Assembly (NCBI GenBank): GCA_963576565.1
Contig: OY755039.1
Coordinates: 134,250,095 to 134,314,094 of the forward strand
DNA: 64,000 nt
Origin: Aspidapion aeneum
Taxonomy: Eukaryota > Arthropoda > Insecta > Coleoptera > Brentidae
Reading direction: 5' to 3'
The notes below the pieces were generated by a model that made no database searches, was not told where the DNA came from, and worked only from the letters and a program-made list of their open reading frames with translations. Positions 12,014 through 24,828 of this stretch are shown one piece after another; positions within the stretch are counted from its first letter, which is position 1, and each line of letters begins with the position of its first letter. A program made the position numbers and the translations under genes.

Positions 12014-15000
12014 CGATAATTAAAACTTTTTTTTTGGAGAACTCGGTTTTGGTGCACCAAATGTAGGAGGATTTGGGGGTCTACTCTCTGAGTTTTGCAA
12101 CTTATATTTTTTTTGTGAGGCGGTGTAATTTGTAGACCATATTAAAAATAATACACAATTTTAAAGAGCTTTTAGACAGTATAAATCACAAAAATGTTGG
12201 TTACAAGAGTGGGGGGTAATAATAAATAGTTTTTAATGGTATATTAGCGATTTAGACTTCTTTATTGATTTGCGTTTAAGAGATTGGAGAGTTTCCAGGC
12301 AAAAGTCTATTTTTGGCCAAAATATTGATCCCTCAGACCATAGTGCGGCGTCGTGACTCTTTAAAATGTGACGTGACATTGATCCAGATTTTTTGAAATA
12401 ACTAAATAACTGCATTAGCTAGGAGAGTTCTAATTTCACTTTTAGGCAGGCAATGAGTGTGCCTTTCTAACAAGGTATTACACTTAGAAGCGTGATTAAG
12501 TTCCATCAAATAAAAATTGTTAAATTTAGTTTTTATCAAAATTTACATTTTTGCATTTTTCCTTAATTTTGGTTTATTTAGTGCGGTTAAGGGGTTTTTA
12601 GGGTGATTTTGGGTTTGGTTGCAAACTAAGGTTCCTTGTGAGTCTGCCTAGAATATATTATAACTTAGATTTTTCACTCGCACAAAATGATGCAAACATT
12701 TTTGAATTTGGTCAAGTCTGTTTTTTTATAAAATCCATGGATTTCGGTCATAATAAAAACATTTTTTCTCTACACTTTATTTTGAACTATTTTTTATTTT
12801 TATGTTTCAGAATTTAAAAAAAAATAAAAAAAATATTGCAGTTCAAAAAAGATAGTTTGAGAATTTAATCCAAACACAAGGGATGAATGATACTTTAAAA
12901 GTCCTTGTATTTTGAGTCAATTTTGGCACCTCTTCATTCATGATTTTTATATTTTCCGGGTGATTTTGTTCCTCCAGTAGAATTGACCTTTTCAAGGAAC
13001 AGGCTTTCAAAATTTGTATGAATCTCTAAAAACCATATTGAAGTTTTTATGCCATTTGCCCCCAAAAATAGCTATTTTTAGAGAATCTATGAAATCCCAT
13101 AGAAACAAGTCATTACCGTTATTAACTTGCTATATATATATATGACTTATACTTAACTATAGAAATTTTTGTACTTCCATTATACAAAGCATTCATGTTT
13201 TTTATTAGTGGGGGTGCTGACCACATACTATCATCCAGTTTATTAAAATACCGGGTGGAGCAAAAAAAACGAAAAAAACGGCAAATATTTTTCTCGTTAT
13301 AACTCTTGAAATAGGCCACCGATTTTTTTGAAAAAAGCTGATATTTGCAGGAAAAATTAATCAGGATTTTAGGAAAAAAAAATTATCCGCCATCTTGAAA
13401 TTACAAGATGGCGCACAAAATCATGCTAAACCCTGTAAATTTGCTTGTTTATTTTTATGTTCCAGATCTTTTTTTAGTTTTTTTTTATTTTTATAAAATA
13501 TCCTTTTTCTACCACCCACGGACGAGGTACGAATTACTAGAATCAGCTGAATTGTTCCAAAAAAATTAATTTTTGTTTTTACTTTTATTGTACAGATTAT
13601 ACGATTACCTTTTCAATTCTGTCTCCATTCATTTTCTAATAAATTAATTATTACTAAACCGATTTTCCTTAAATAAAAAGTATCAAGGCAAAAATTAATT
13701 GCAGGATGGCGGTCAGAATCAAACTTGGCCTTTCAAAGAGGTTTGTTTATTCTTATGTTTCGAGAAACTATTCGTTTTTTTCGTTAAAAATCTCTTTCTC
13801 CGCCGCACAAACAGAAGCCTTAAATCATTAAAATTGGTTTAGCAGTTTTGGAAATATAACTTTTAATTTTAACCATTCATAAAGCAAAGAAGATGTTTCA
13901 CAAACTATACGATTGCCTAATTCTGTCTGCATTTATTTCCTCATAAATTCATTAAAACTAAACCGATTTCAATTAAATGAAAAGTATCATAGTGAGAATC
14001 GATTGCCCTTTGACCAACAGCATAGCAACTTTCGTCAATTTTTAAATCAAAGATGGCCGACTAAATAAAATTTTGTCTCTTTATGAAGGACCGCTATTTT
14101 TCGTTGCGAGGAATTTTTACCCCCTATCGATGTTAACAATGATGCTTTTTTGTTCATTAAAAGTAAGTAGAATTAAAAGAGCAAACAACGAATCCATCCC
14201 AAATTTTTAGAAAAAAGTGTATTTTTACCATATAATAATATATTTTTTTTTTGCTTCTGTTAAACTTTGATAATATTTTATAATCCAAAAACTATTTTGT
14301 CAAATATTGTGATGATCAAAAAAAATGATATATTTTTAAACCCGGTGCTGTGGTAAGGCCATCAACGACGCAGTCACCTAAGGTGCCCGTTATAGGAGGG
14401 CAGCCAAATGGATACAATAAAACGGAAAATCTATTAAAAAATTAATAACACCCCTTGCAAAGTGCAATTTACCATATTAAAATCGATGATATAGTTAAAA
14501 AGTTATAATTAAAAATATTTGATGGTTTTTTGGGGCAACCGGTATATATAAATATATGTATACATAAAAATTTATAAAAAAATAACATCAATCTGCGGTT
14601 TACCCAATTTTACCCAAAAATGTTACTTGGGTTAGAACGGGTGGGTGAGGGCAAAATCTTCTTTTTTGTATTTTTCTGCAGAATTTATTGAAAATGGCAG
14701 GCAAGCGCTTTCGGAATTAGTCCATCATCAAGCCCCTTTGCAAGTTTTTAGGAGATTATCCCTCGAAGAACTCTAGTGGTTGCTCTATATTAACGTTTTA
14801 AAAACATATAAAAATTTTTAAAAACATTTTTAACATCACAGAACGCAAACATCCATAAACTGCGAACTCGTAAACCACCTAGTTTGTTTCTCTGGTTCTG
14901 ATGTTTCTAAAATCAGTACCTACTCCCAATTTTTAGATTTACATTTGTGTCCATCAGCCAGGCAATCGACTTCAAAGAGGACAACAACAAACAAAATCAT

Positions 15001-16084
15001 TCCATCAGTCTCATTTTCAGGCAATTATTCCCTTGACAAGTAAAACCCGTGATTGGCAAACACCACGTTCGATTTTACATATTTATTAGTTAGTTATGAG
15101 CCAAAGGATACTTTATTCTAAATTCAAATAAACGGATGAAATGTTTGGTCAAATGGCATTGCATTGCAAGACCTGTTGTCAAACCTAAGCCCTGATAATG
15201 CAGTTAAAAAAGTTTGATCTTTGGTTTGATCCTAAAAATAATCTTGATTTGCCGAAAAATGTAAGATAGTTCGAAGCCTAAGACGGAAATTTAAGGTCTT
15301 CTCTGCATTTTCGTGTACCGTGATGAAAGTTGGCACAGAGGTAGTAGACACCTAGAGATGCCATTTTAGAAGTAACGCTCCGATGGAACCCCGTGCAGGG
15401 CCAAGATGTACAGGGGCGTACTTGAGGTGGGACAGGAAAAATTAATAAATATAGATGAATCTCATTTTGCGTACACCTTTTTGTTTGTTTTACCTTATAG
15501 ATTGTAAATTCAAAAAATGTATAAAAAAGTTGAAAAAACGGTTTTTTTGAGGGGAAATATTGTTAAAATCTTATTTTATCTAAAGTGGTCGTGTCGGGTA
15601 TCATTTCTAGGTAATTTAGTATTCTAAACGAAAATAGATATAAATTGAGTTAATACGTCAAACTGTTCACATGATATGTGAAAAACTGGCACCTTAAATA
15701 TACCTGTCCTGAGATCTACGCCAGAGAATATTAAAAATATCTGAACAAGCCTAACTTAATAGAATTTGATAAATGAAGTAAAAGGGGTCTCTAGTCAATG
15801 GAATTTTTGGAATTTTAATATACAGGGTATTCAGAGTTAAGACGGCACTATTACTAACTTCGTTAATATTAGAGCTACAGGAGTAGTAAGGATAAGTACG
15901 TTCCAGCTTAAGAAAAAAAAATGAATTCCCTGTTTTAAGAGAAGTTAAATTAATTTTGATAAATTTACTTTAAGTGGGACCTACTCAATTTAAAAATGTT
16001 AAAAAATTGACACCTGTCGCTTCAAACCGAAATGACCGCTATATTAAAAAATCGTTTTTCTTGGATATTTTATTTTTTTTACTA
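12014..16084. other. 4 kb AT-rich stretch without recognised genes
   Basis: Repeated short phrases such as ACCGATTTTCCTTAAAT, AAGATGGCGG and ACAGATTATACGATT (13,570-14,060) suggest old degraded repeats. No element boundary, gene or RNA could be supported. Confidence 0.45.
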
Positions 16085-16565
16085 CTACTACTATGTCGGC
16101 TTACAAAGTTTTTCTACGTTGTCCGACGCCTATTCTCCACCTCCTTCGATCCTGACAATCATCTTCCGTCAGGTTTTTTTGACTCATTGATCTTTGGATT
16201 GATTGTTGCCATTCCAGTTTAGGACGCCCTCTTTTTCTGCGCCCTATTGGTTGCAATTCTAGGACCTGCTTTGGTAATCTTTCGTCGTTCATCCGTTGTA
16301 CATGGCCGTACCATATCAGTTGTCTTTTAGTGATGTCATCCGTTATGCTTCCCTCGATTTCCATTCTTTCTTTTATGATCTCATTTCTTATATGTTCTGT
16401 TCTAGATATTCTCATTGATCTTCTTATTGCATCCATTTCGACACTTTCCATTTTTGCTTTGTATTTTTCTGTTACGCGACAAGTCTCTATTCCATACAAC
16501 AGTGTGCTTTTCACCATTGTTTTATATATGTTAAATTTTACATTTTTTTTATCTCTCTGCTTCAT
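16085..16565 (-). pseudogene. RTE-like LINE ORF2 C-terminus, 5'-truncated
   Basis: A 154-codon open frame on the minus strand encodes the last part of a non-LTR retrotransposon ORF2 after the catalytic RT core. It contains LLYGIETCRV (RT thumb region), then LIWYGHVQRMNDERLPKQVL and GRRKRGRPKLEWQQSI, the characteristic basic C-terminal block shared with the longer copy at 36,491-38,911 (there WYGHVQRMDDGRLPKQIL and GRRKRGRPRRSW). The frame ends at 16,101 and is followed on the minus strand by a (TAG)n tail (16,079-16,093), typical of 3' ends formed by target-primed reverse transcription. The endonuclease and RT core are absent, so the copy is 5'-truncated and dead. Confidence 0.88.
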
Positions 16566-16569
16566 AAAA

Positions 16570-19420
16570 TCCTGTTAAGACAACCAACAACCTTTTTTGC
16601 TTTTTGTATTAAAGTTACTGACCAGTTCTTTAAACCTACCGCAAAAAGTTTCTCAGCCGACACAAAGATGGCGCTTAATATGTCAAAAATAAAAGAGACA
16701 TTTATAACCTGTAGATCAAATTAAATATAACAAAAATTTTTTTGGATTTCATCAATAGTAAGCCAAATTTTGTAAAAATGAATAAAAAGTTCCAATTTAA
16801 CATTTCACATTTTAAGATGGCGGCCGAAGTTCACATAAAAAAGTAATTTTTTTCGTTTTTGTTGAACACAACTAGTGCTGCTGTGTAGCATATCAATTTA
16901 AACATTCGTTCGACGTGAAACGGCGATGTTCCAAAATAGAGATGCGCGAATGAAATTGACATTTTCCATCGCTCGTTTGTTTGTTGGCAGGATGGCCCAC
17001 ACCGCATTCACCGATTATATTTACTTTATTTGATGTTAAAGACAATCTACGAGTTTCGAGTGAGTGCTAACAAACTTTCGTGACTAAACACTTAAAACTA
17101 GAGAAAACATTTGCGAACAAACCCATTCGTTGGCATTCGTTGCTTGATCTGTACGCATATTTTACAAGCAAACCTTAACCAGCGGCTTACGCAGGGGGGG
17201 AAGGCGTAGGGGCTAAAGCCCCCCAGACCCACTAAATTTGGACACTTAAAACAGGAATTTTCCACAAAAATCTAGATTAAAATGTATCGATGTGCATTCA
17301 AGCATGAATAAAATAACAAAAACCTTGTGAATATTAAGGCTTTCTATAATATGTAGGAAATTTCACATTAATTTAAAAAAAAATACAAAATACAAATAAA
17401 TAAATATATAAATTTCACATAAAACTTGTGATATTAGAAAAAATAAATATTTTTTCACAAGTTTCACCCAAAAATATGTGCTAATGCAAGTTTGTTTTAG
17501 TTTTTGGTATATATAGGTTATTAGGCAGTGTGTCGTGGTTTATAGTTTGTGAATATAAATTAAATTGATGTAATTTTATCTGCATTTTAAAGAAATAAAA
17601 TTAAAAATGTATTTATGATAATCCTAAGTAATTGTGTAATCCTTTCTGTGTACAACTTTAATTTCATTTTCTCGAATTCATACGTTGGCTTTGATCAATC
17701 TTTACGCGAGACGTCAAAACCTACGCTTTCTTTTAGTCACGTGACTGCATTTAACTCTCTCGCATATGATCACATGCCTGAAGTAAATCGATCACTCAGC
17801 AGCATTCGTTTTTTGGACAGTTATTTACTGCATTGCGCGCGCTTTGGGATTTTTCGGACGGTTTTATGACTGTCGAACGGTCTGATGGAACACTGCTACT
17901 GCTGGACGTTATTTCGTGAAAACAGTGAGAACAGGGAATAAATATATGTCAGAGAGGATTCAACTCCGCGATTTGCAAACAGCGTACAATAAAGCGGAAA
18001 ATTATTTGTGCCGTTTATATGTTTGTAATTGTGTTATTGTTGCATACGTCACAGTCTGTAAAAACTTGCTAAATGAAGTTCCTAGCTATCCTATTAGAAC
18101 ACTTCAAGTAAAGCTCAATATAAAACGTATTATCCATTTATTCATGGTAAGTCTTTGTTGTTGAATATATCCAAAGAAATTCAAGGAACCCGATTCCGAT
18201 TTTTTCTTCTGGATATTGGTATTGTAAAAAGATATAAAAAGTTAGTGCCATTATCACATTATCTCCTTGATACATTATACTTATTTTAATATAAAAGTAA
18301 CTGTAACAATCAAACGAGTAACGCAGGCCTGGAGTTACTACATACAGATTTTTTAAATTTAAATGTTTAATGTCTTAATTAGTTGATTTGTCAAATATAC
18401 AAAAATAAATATTAATAATTTGTAACAGGTACATCGGGCCTGCGGCTCAATCCGCCCTAAATTGTACCGGCCCACCGGGCATTTGCCCGTTTGCCCGCCT
18501 GTCCCATCCAACCCTGGTGTTCTTTAAATCAAAAATATATCTTATATTAAGCTTCTTAGCTCCCTTATCATATCAGCTAGGTAGCTAGGAGTACACCGTT
18601 CGAAAGCAGATTGTTTGAGCTACGCATACGCAATGCACCTACTTATTTTTTGCTTAAAATTTTGCTTTTGATCCGAAAACACCCCTAAACATTTTGTTTT
18701 AACGTATTTTTTTTTAAATCTTAGAGTCAGAATACTGTAGCTATTTAGCTAACTTTAGCAATTTTTGAATCAAAATTTTATTTCATAGAAAAAATCTTTT
18801 AATAAGTATTGTCATATTTTTTTAATTTTTTTAGAAAAAAATCAGTTTTTATATGCAAAACATCGAATTTTTGCAAAGTGGAAAATTTTAGCTGGTTTGG
18901 ACACCTACAATACACCAGAAGAAGTGGACTTAAATTTACTATAAAAAAGTTTTTTAATTTTTTTTACAAAAATTTTTTAGGATAGCCTTCTATAAGACAG
19001 TTTTTAGGGGTACCATCCACCAAATTCTATAACTTCAAAGTATGGACAATTTAAGTCTATATCTTCTTCTAGAAAGTGTCTGACGTCTTTTATAAAACAG
19101 CGTATTTTGAAGTTGGTCGGTATTAAAATATGAAAAAATCAAAAAGCCCTGTCTTCAGGAACATTTTGGGGTCTACCAGCACCACCATTGGGGGTCGGAA
19201 AATGTATTTTGGCTTTTTAGTAAAGAAACGACGGACGCAGAGAAATAAACATTAAAAAAATATTTTCAATAACCTTTTTTTAAATTTTGCTATTTTTAAA
19301 CATCGTCCGCCATGTTTGATTGGCCACCATTTTTTTAAGCTACCACTTTACCACTTTAAGATGTCCATCATATTTTTCTGACACTCTGACAAATATCTTT
19401 GACTGCTGTAAAAAGGAAAA
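16570..19420. other. 2.8 kb without supported genes
   Basis: Contains a possible hAT-like single end at 17,182 (CAGCGGCTTACGCAGGGGGG) without a matching partner, and GC-richer sequence at 17,690-17,960 and 18,430-18,520. Two open frames of 82-84 codons at 17,615 and 17,916 have no recognisable domain. I see no gene here that I can defend. Confidence 0.4.
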
Positions 19421-19426
19421 GTAGTA

Positions 19427-20639
19427 GGGGAAGAAGGGGAGCATTCGACCACAAAATGGTTTTTTGTATATAAAAATTTGTTAAATGCATATTTGTAAAA
19501 CAAAAAAGTACTAGTAGATCGGAGTGTTGTTTAAGTAATTCACCAAAATTTAAAAAAAAATAAAACCTTTTAGCAGGAAATTTTATTTTTAAAAAAACCT
19601 TTGCAAATAGATATGGGGAATGAGGGGGAACATTTGACCATGTATAAAAAGGATCTTTAAAGGAATAAAAAAAACAAAAAGTAATAAAAAAATGCTTTAT
19701 TGTAGGAAAATAAGCAAGAAGTGCTAAAAAAGTAGTTTAGTCGTATTGCCCTACAAAAAACAAAAATACAAGGTATCTTGATAAAAAATATAAACAAAAC
19801 TAAGCCTACAAATATCATTACATACTTACCTAAACGAAATTAGTTTACAAGCAAGGTGCTGAAATTTTAACTACTTAAACTTAATATATGAAGCTGTTTT
19901 TATTGTTCCAGTTTTTGCTAAAGTTTTCAATTTTCTTATTATGTCTCCATTGTCCACTTATATCTTTAATTTGTGGAAAATAAAATGAAGTTGACAGACC
20001 CTTTCTTCTCAAAAAAATTATTTCTGTTGCCTCTCCCGAAATTTCCAAAATTTGCCCCATAAAATGAATCGGTTTTGAATTCTTGAATCTTACTAAAACA
20101 AAATCTCCTTTTTTGAGATCCTCTTGATCAACTTCCTCAATATCTTCAAACTCGTCACTCAAATCTTTACCTGAATCGTCATGAAGCGATAAAGCATAAT
20201 TTTCGGTCGATGATAAATCATAACATCCAGTAGTCGAATGCTCCCCATCTTGTGGTGGTCGAATGCTCCCCAGGGTACAGAAACAGATTAATTAGCTCCA
20301 CAAAAAATTATTTATATCTTTAGGTTAGAATAATATTTATTAATCAAAACTACAACATCTGGAGATTCCTTGCATAAACCACTGAAATTCAAAAACCAGT
20401 TTTTTAAGAAACTTTTACTTGATGTTCGAAGCAAAAATATATTACCAAATATTGTGTTTTTCAACTTTTTTTGTTAAAAAATCAGAAACGTTGGGTATAC
20501 GTGTGTAATTACACTCAGTCGATGCACAACTAACAACAGAACCTAAAATCACTTGATTTTCGCGACAAATTTAAACAACTTTGTAATTAAACGGTATGGT
20601 TGAATGCTCCCCCTGGTCGGATGCTCCCCTCTTTCCCCC
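19427..20639 (-). mobile_element. 1.2 kb DNA transposon remnant with ~25-bp TIRs
   Basis: The left end GGGGAAGAAGGGGAGCATTC (19,427 on) matches the reverse complement of the right end (GGGGGAAAGAGGGGAGCATC, 20,620-20,639) with small differences; both continue CGACCA. The core GGTCGAATGCTCCCC recurs internally at about 20,231-20,275 and 20,598-20,613, so the right part carries extra TIR-like copies. The element encloses a minus-strand 93-codon frame of transposon type (19,881-20,162). Superfamily is not settled: the TIR does not match the standard hAT, piggyBac or mariner ends I know, and no target duplication was clear. Confidence 0.7.
19881..20162 (-). pseudogene. C-terminal fragment of a transposon-encoded protein
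   Basis: The 93-residue product starts with an acidic segment (MSDEFEDIEEVDQED), then KKGDFVLVRFKNSK, a hydrophobic GQILEISGEATEIIFLRRK segment, and a basic C-terminus. The order GDFVLV-F, then a beta-rich stretch, then FLRR followed by an F-P motif resembles the C-terminal domain of many uncharacterised insect transposon-derived proteins, sometimes attached to pogo/jerky-type transposases. That resemblance is from memory of the pattern, not a search. No DDE catalytic domain is visible upstream, so the gene is a remnant. It is centred inside the TIR-bounded element, which supports a transposon origin. Confidence 0.5.
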
Positions 20640-21587
20640 AAATTATACAATTTCCCTTAATTTGGCGAGATGGCCAATAAACAAAACTAGTGACTAGCCT
20701 ATTACATCATTTTAAATTTTGACTGTGTTATTACAGTTATAGTATAACCATTCAGTCGCTACTTTGAAAGGTCAAAAATTAGATTTTCAATATCAACATG
20801 AAATAAATACGCTCATGCCATTTAAATAAATTATTATTCAAATGCTATTTTAGCGTCCTAACGTTATAAAAGCGACAGGGTGGTCGTGGAAAAAAGAAAT
20901 AAAAAAGTTTACACAATACAGTGAAACCTCTCCTTGCGGACACCTCTATTAAGCGGACACTCCCTTTAACCGGACAAATTTGTTGGAACCAAGCTTTTTG
21001 CCTATTTCTTTACATGTAAAATTCACTCCTATAACCGGACACTCTAATAAACGGACGCGGACAATTTTTTTTGGTTAAAAAATTCTAAAACCTCTTTTAA
21101 CCGGACACGAACCTCTGACAACGGGACGGAGCGCTCCACGACATGGGCATAAATGTTATGTAGTATGTTGGCAAGAACACACTCTACAACCGGGGAATTA
21201 TCCCTTTCCGTTTTAATGCGGATACTAAATACTTCTGTCGTATTTATTTATTTATTTATTTAATCGACTTTTATTAGAAATAAGGCGAGGTTTAGTCACA
21301 GACTATTCTTACACCTAACCTTAGAAAGTAGAGCTAAGCTACCTATATAAGTAAGCTTATAATAGAAGAATTTTGATACTTACTAATACTAAAAATCTGA
21401 AAAATAATAACAAAAATTTTTTTTTTCTAAAAACTAATAATACCTAAGAATTAGAAAAATAGTAAACTATAATTTCCAAATAATAAACCAAGATAACATA
21501 ATTATTTTAGCCATATAAGCTATGTAACATTTGTTTTTTATAGTGTATCTTAAATGTATTATAATTTTTTATGCTTTTTAAATCATT

Positions 21588-21777
21588 GTAAATCAAAAAG
21601 AATGAAAAAATAGGTAAAACCTATTTTACATTCTACGAGGGAAACGACAGCGAACCAAGGAAACTAAGTCCATGGCGGGTTTCCTTGGTTCGCTGACTTA
21701 GTTTTCTTGGTTCGCTGTCGTTTCCCTCGTAGAATGTAAAATAGGTTTTACCTATTTTTTCATTCTTTTTGATTTAC
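21588..21777. mobile_element. Hairpin MITE: 83-bp arms, one mismatch, 24-nt loop
   Basis: Arm 21,588-21,670 is the reverse complement of 21,695-21,777 with a single mismatch; the loop is 21,671-21,694. The arm includes AATAGGTAAAACCTATTTTA, itself locally palindromic, and GAGGGAAACGACAGCGAACC. It interrupts the 3' UTR of the LINE. The near-perfect symmetry implies a recent insertion or gene-conversion between arms. A transcript reading through the LINE would contain an 83-bp double-stranded stem. Confidence 0.92.
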
Positions 21778-22518
21778 CTTGTATCTTGTAGTCAGTTTGT
21801 TCTACTTTGTGTCAGGCAAGCCACGCTGAGGATGGAAATGCCTTTTTCCGAAACACCGGTGTCCGTGGTTGACTATACCCCTATAAAGTTGCCTTTTATA
21901 CTTTGTTTTAAATCATTGCTAAGTTTATTAAATGTATGACAGGCTTGATAAGAAAATCCCTTTTTAAAGATTGCTGTTTTGTGTTTCGGTACATTTAATA
22001 GATTTACCGATCTTGTATTTCTACTGTGTATTGTAGATCTGACTATAAGCTTACAACACAAGTAGCCAGGAGTGGAGGTTTTCATAATTTTATGTACAAA
22101 GGTGGCAAACTGCAATTGAACGCAATTAGGTATTTTTAATGTTTTCATTTCCCTATAACTAAGAGTCAAATGATCATATTTTCTTAAGGAACAGGTAAAT
22201 CTCACACAAGAATTTTGAATTTTTTGTAATATTTATTTATTGGATTCTGTTCAAAAGGGATAATATACAAAATTGCAATAATTAAATTGTGATAATACAA
22301 GGGACTCCGTTAATATGCGCTTAAGATTTTTAGAAAATATATCTTTGCTTCCATAAAGCATTTTTAAATTGAAGAAGGCTTTCTTGGAGATGGATTTGAC
22401 ATGATCAGTAAACCGTAATTTGTTGTCAATATGGAGGCCTAAGCATTTGACCGATGATATAGATTTTAGAGGTACCTTATTAATTTTTAATTGCATGGTC
22501 GCTTGAATTTGTTCTGCG

Positions 22519-22626
22519 TTTCTTCCAAAAAATATAAGTTGACTCTTTTCAGGGTTAAGCTTTAAATTATGTTTTCTTCCAAAAAATATAAGTTGACTCT
22601 TTTCAGGGTTAAGCTTTAAATTATGT
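22519..22626 (-). repeat. 54-bp tandem duplication inside the LINE RT
   Basis: 22,519-22,572 and 22,573-22,626 are direct copies. On the minus strand the duplication is in frame and doubles the 18-residue segment KHNLKLNPEKSQLIFFGR, which contains the conserved LNPEKS motif downstream of YADD. Single-copy in the family, so this is a local slippage event. Confidence 0.92.
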
Positions 22627-24494
22627 TTAGCGGCGTTTGTGTAGATGTTTTGTAGATCATTATTCACGAGATATTCTGCAGTTTGGTACTCTTGTGGAAA
22701 AAACTAAATTTAAGATTTGTATCATCTGCGTAGGCCCGTGTTGTGCAGTTTTCAACAGATTCTAATATATCGCTAGAATATAAAATAAATAACAAAGGTC
22801 CAAAATTGATCCTTGCGGTACGCCTGACGAGACTGGTAACGGTTTAGAAGTTTTTCCATCAAGTACAATTTTTTGAGTACGCCCTGTCAAATAGGTTCTT
22901 GACATATTTAAGGTTGTTGTTGTGAATCCAAAGTACTTAAGTTTGGCATACAACAAATCATGACAAATTGTGTCAAATGCCTTGGAGAAGTCCAGCGACA
23001 CAAGCAGGGATGTTTTGTCTTGATCACAATCCTGAACGATGCCGTCCAAGATATCACACAGGACCGTACCTGTTGAGTAGCCTTTTCGAAAACCCGACTG
23101 TTTTTCAGAGATTAAATTATAAGCAATAGAAAAGTCATAAAGTTGCGTATATAAAATTCTCTCTAGTATCTTGGACGTCACCGGAAGTAGACTTATTGGC
23201 CTAAGGTCGCTAAACTCCTCTGGGTCATTTTTCTTTGGTAAAGGTTGAACCAAAGAGGTTTTCCAACAGCTTGGAAAATATCCTTGTAATATACATTTAT
23301 TGAGAATGTCTGTTAGATATGGCAATATAAAAGGACAACAGAATTTTAGCATCTTAGTCGAAATTCCATCAGAACCGACAGCATTGGATTTTATTGACTG
23401 TAGCGCTTGTAAAGTATGATCAATAGTAACTTCTTTAAAACTAAAACTTCCCTTTGGCTGCAAAGAATTGTATGCGCTATCATATCATTACATGAGCTTT
23501 TGCTAAATACTGAACAAAAATATTGATTTATTTTATCAACATCAGATAGCTTTTCAGGTAAAGGTTTACAACTATTGCTTTTAAGAGAATTAAGATTGTT
23601 TATGGCTTTCCATGTGTTCCTCATATTGCCATCCGTAACGATTTCATCTATATGCTTAGATTTTTCTATCCGTATTTCATTAAGTGTTTGGTTCCTTAAC
23701 TGTTTATACACATCGCAATCATTTTGAGACTTTGTTAATCTGTATTTTTTTAGAGCTTTGTCCCTGTCAGACATTAGTTTTTTTATTTTAATTGTGAGCC
23801 AAGGCGCTTTTGGTTTTGTGACCCTGACCGTTCTTATAGGAGCATGATAATTAAACGAATCACTGATAAAGCTGTTAAATAATTGTACCTTTTTTTCTAG
23901 ATTATGTTCTTGCAGGACGGAATCCCAGGGGAACTGAGTTAAGCTGCGATAAAAGTCAGAGTGAACAAAATTTTTAAAGTCGCGGTACGTGACAGATTTT
24001 GGTTGGAACTTTTGAATCTTAATTTTTATGTCGCAAACACAAAGTTTAAGATCGGATATATTCCCAGTGTCTATAACTTTAGAACCAGATACTATCTTAC
24101 CGCCGCCAGAGACGAAAATGGGGTCAATTAATGAGTATTTTTTTGTATTAATATTAAATCTTGTCCCTTCATTAATGACCTGCCGCATATCAAAACAGTC
24201 GAAACATGATGTTACAGGGTTGTTTAGTTGAAACATGTTAATGTTTATATCCCCCGCGCATATAACGTAGTCGACAATAGGCAAAACAAAAGCAAGAACT
24301 GATTCAAATTGATCCAAAAGGGTGTGTATACTAAGTTTCGGAGGTCTATAAAAGACTGCATAAGCAATTTTCTTTTGATTGACGGTAAATGAGATCCACA
24401 ACTGTTCAATATTGTATTTGTCATAGTCGATGTCAATTTTTTTAATTTTGATTGTATTATTAACATAGATACAGACCCCTCCACCTCTACCATT

Positions 24495-24828
24495 CAGCGG
24501 CGTAGCGTGCCCGAAAGGGCGGGGGGGGGGGCGACAGCTAAAAAGGGCGCCTCTGAATCTTGTGGCCAAAAAAAACAAAAAGGTCAAAAAGGTCATCATG
24601 TGTGAGGGGGCGGCCGATAAGTCACAAGGGCGCCTCTCACGAATCTTGCGACCAAAAAAAAAAAAAAAGGTCTTCATGTCGTTAGTTTCCTTTGGCACCC
24701 ACTCAATTGGCCATTACCGGCCCGACTTAATAAAGCTGAGGGCGCTTCGGCCACCTATGGGGCGCCACTACCCTCGGGGCGGGGGGGGGGGCGACGAACC
24801 CCCCGCGCCCCCCCAAGCTACGCCGCTG
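24495..24828. mobile_element. hAT MITE inserted in the LINE endonuclease, perfect 8-bp duplication
   Basis: Ends are CAGCGGCGTAGC and GCTACGCCGCTG, a perfect 12-bp TIR. Both flanks are CTACCATT (24,487-24,494 and 24,829-24,836). Removing one duplication and the element rejoins the endonuclease reading frame exactly (RKDRNG then GRGGGVCIYV), which independently proves the insertion. The interior is GC-rich with long G runs near both ends, an A15 tract at 24,654-24,668 and no coding capacity. The apparent Met start of the long minus-strand frame at 24,698 lies inside this insertion and is an artefact. Confidence 0.96.

Noticed and set aside
17182..17260. hAT MITE starting CAGCGGCTTACGCAGGGGGG
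   Set aside because: No matching right end or 8-bp duplication found downstream.
17615..18164. Two plus-strand frames of 84 and 82 codons as host exons
   Set aside because: No domain, no conserved pattern, no clear splice context; cannot be supported.
18328..18520. hAT-like pair CAGGCCTGGA ... CAACCCTGG
   Set aside because: The termini match poorly and the flanking 8-mers (GAGTAACG, GTGTTCTT) are unrelated.
23391..24698. Met at 24,698 as the start of LINE ORF2
   Set aside because: It lies inside the hAT MITE; the true N-terminus (MKGNLRIAHLNVRSI) is at 25,005 upstream of the insertion.
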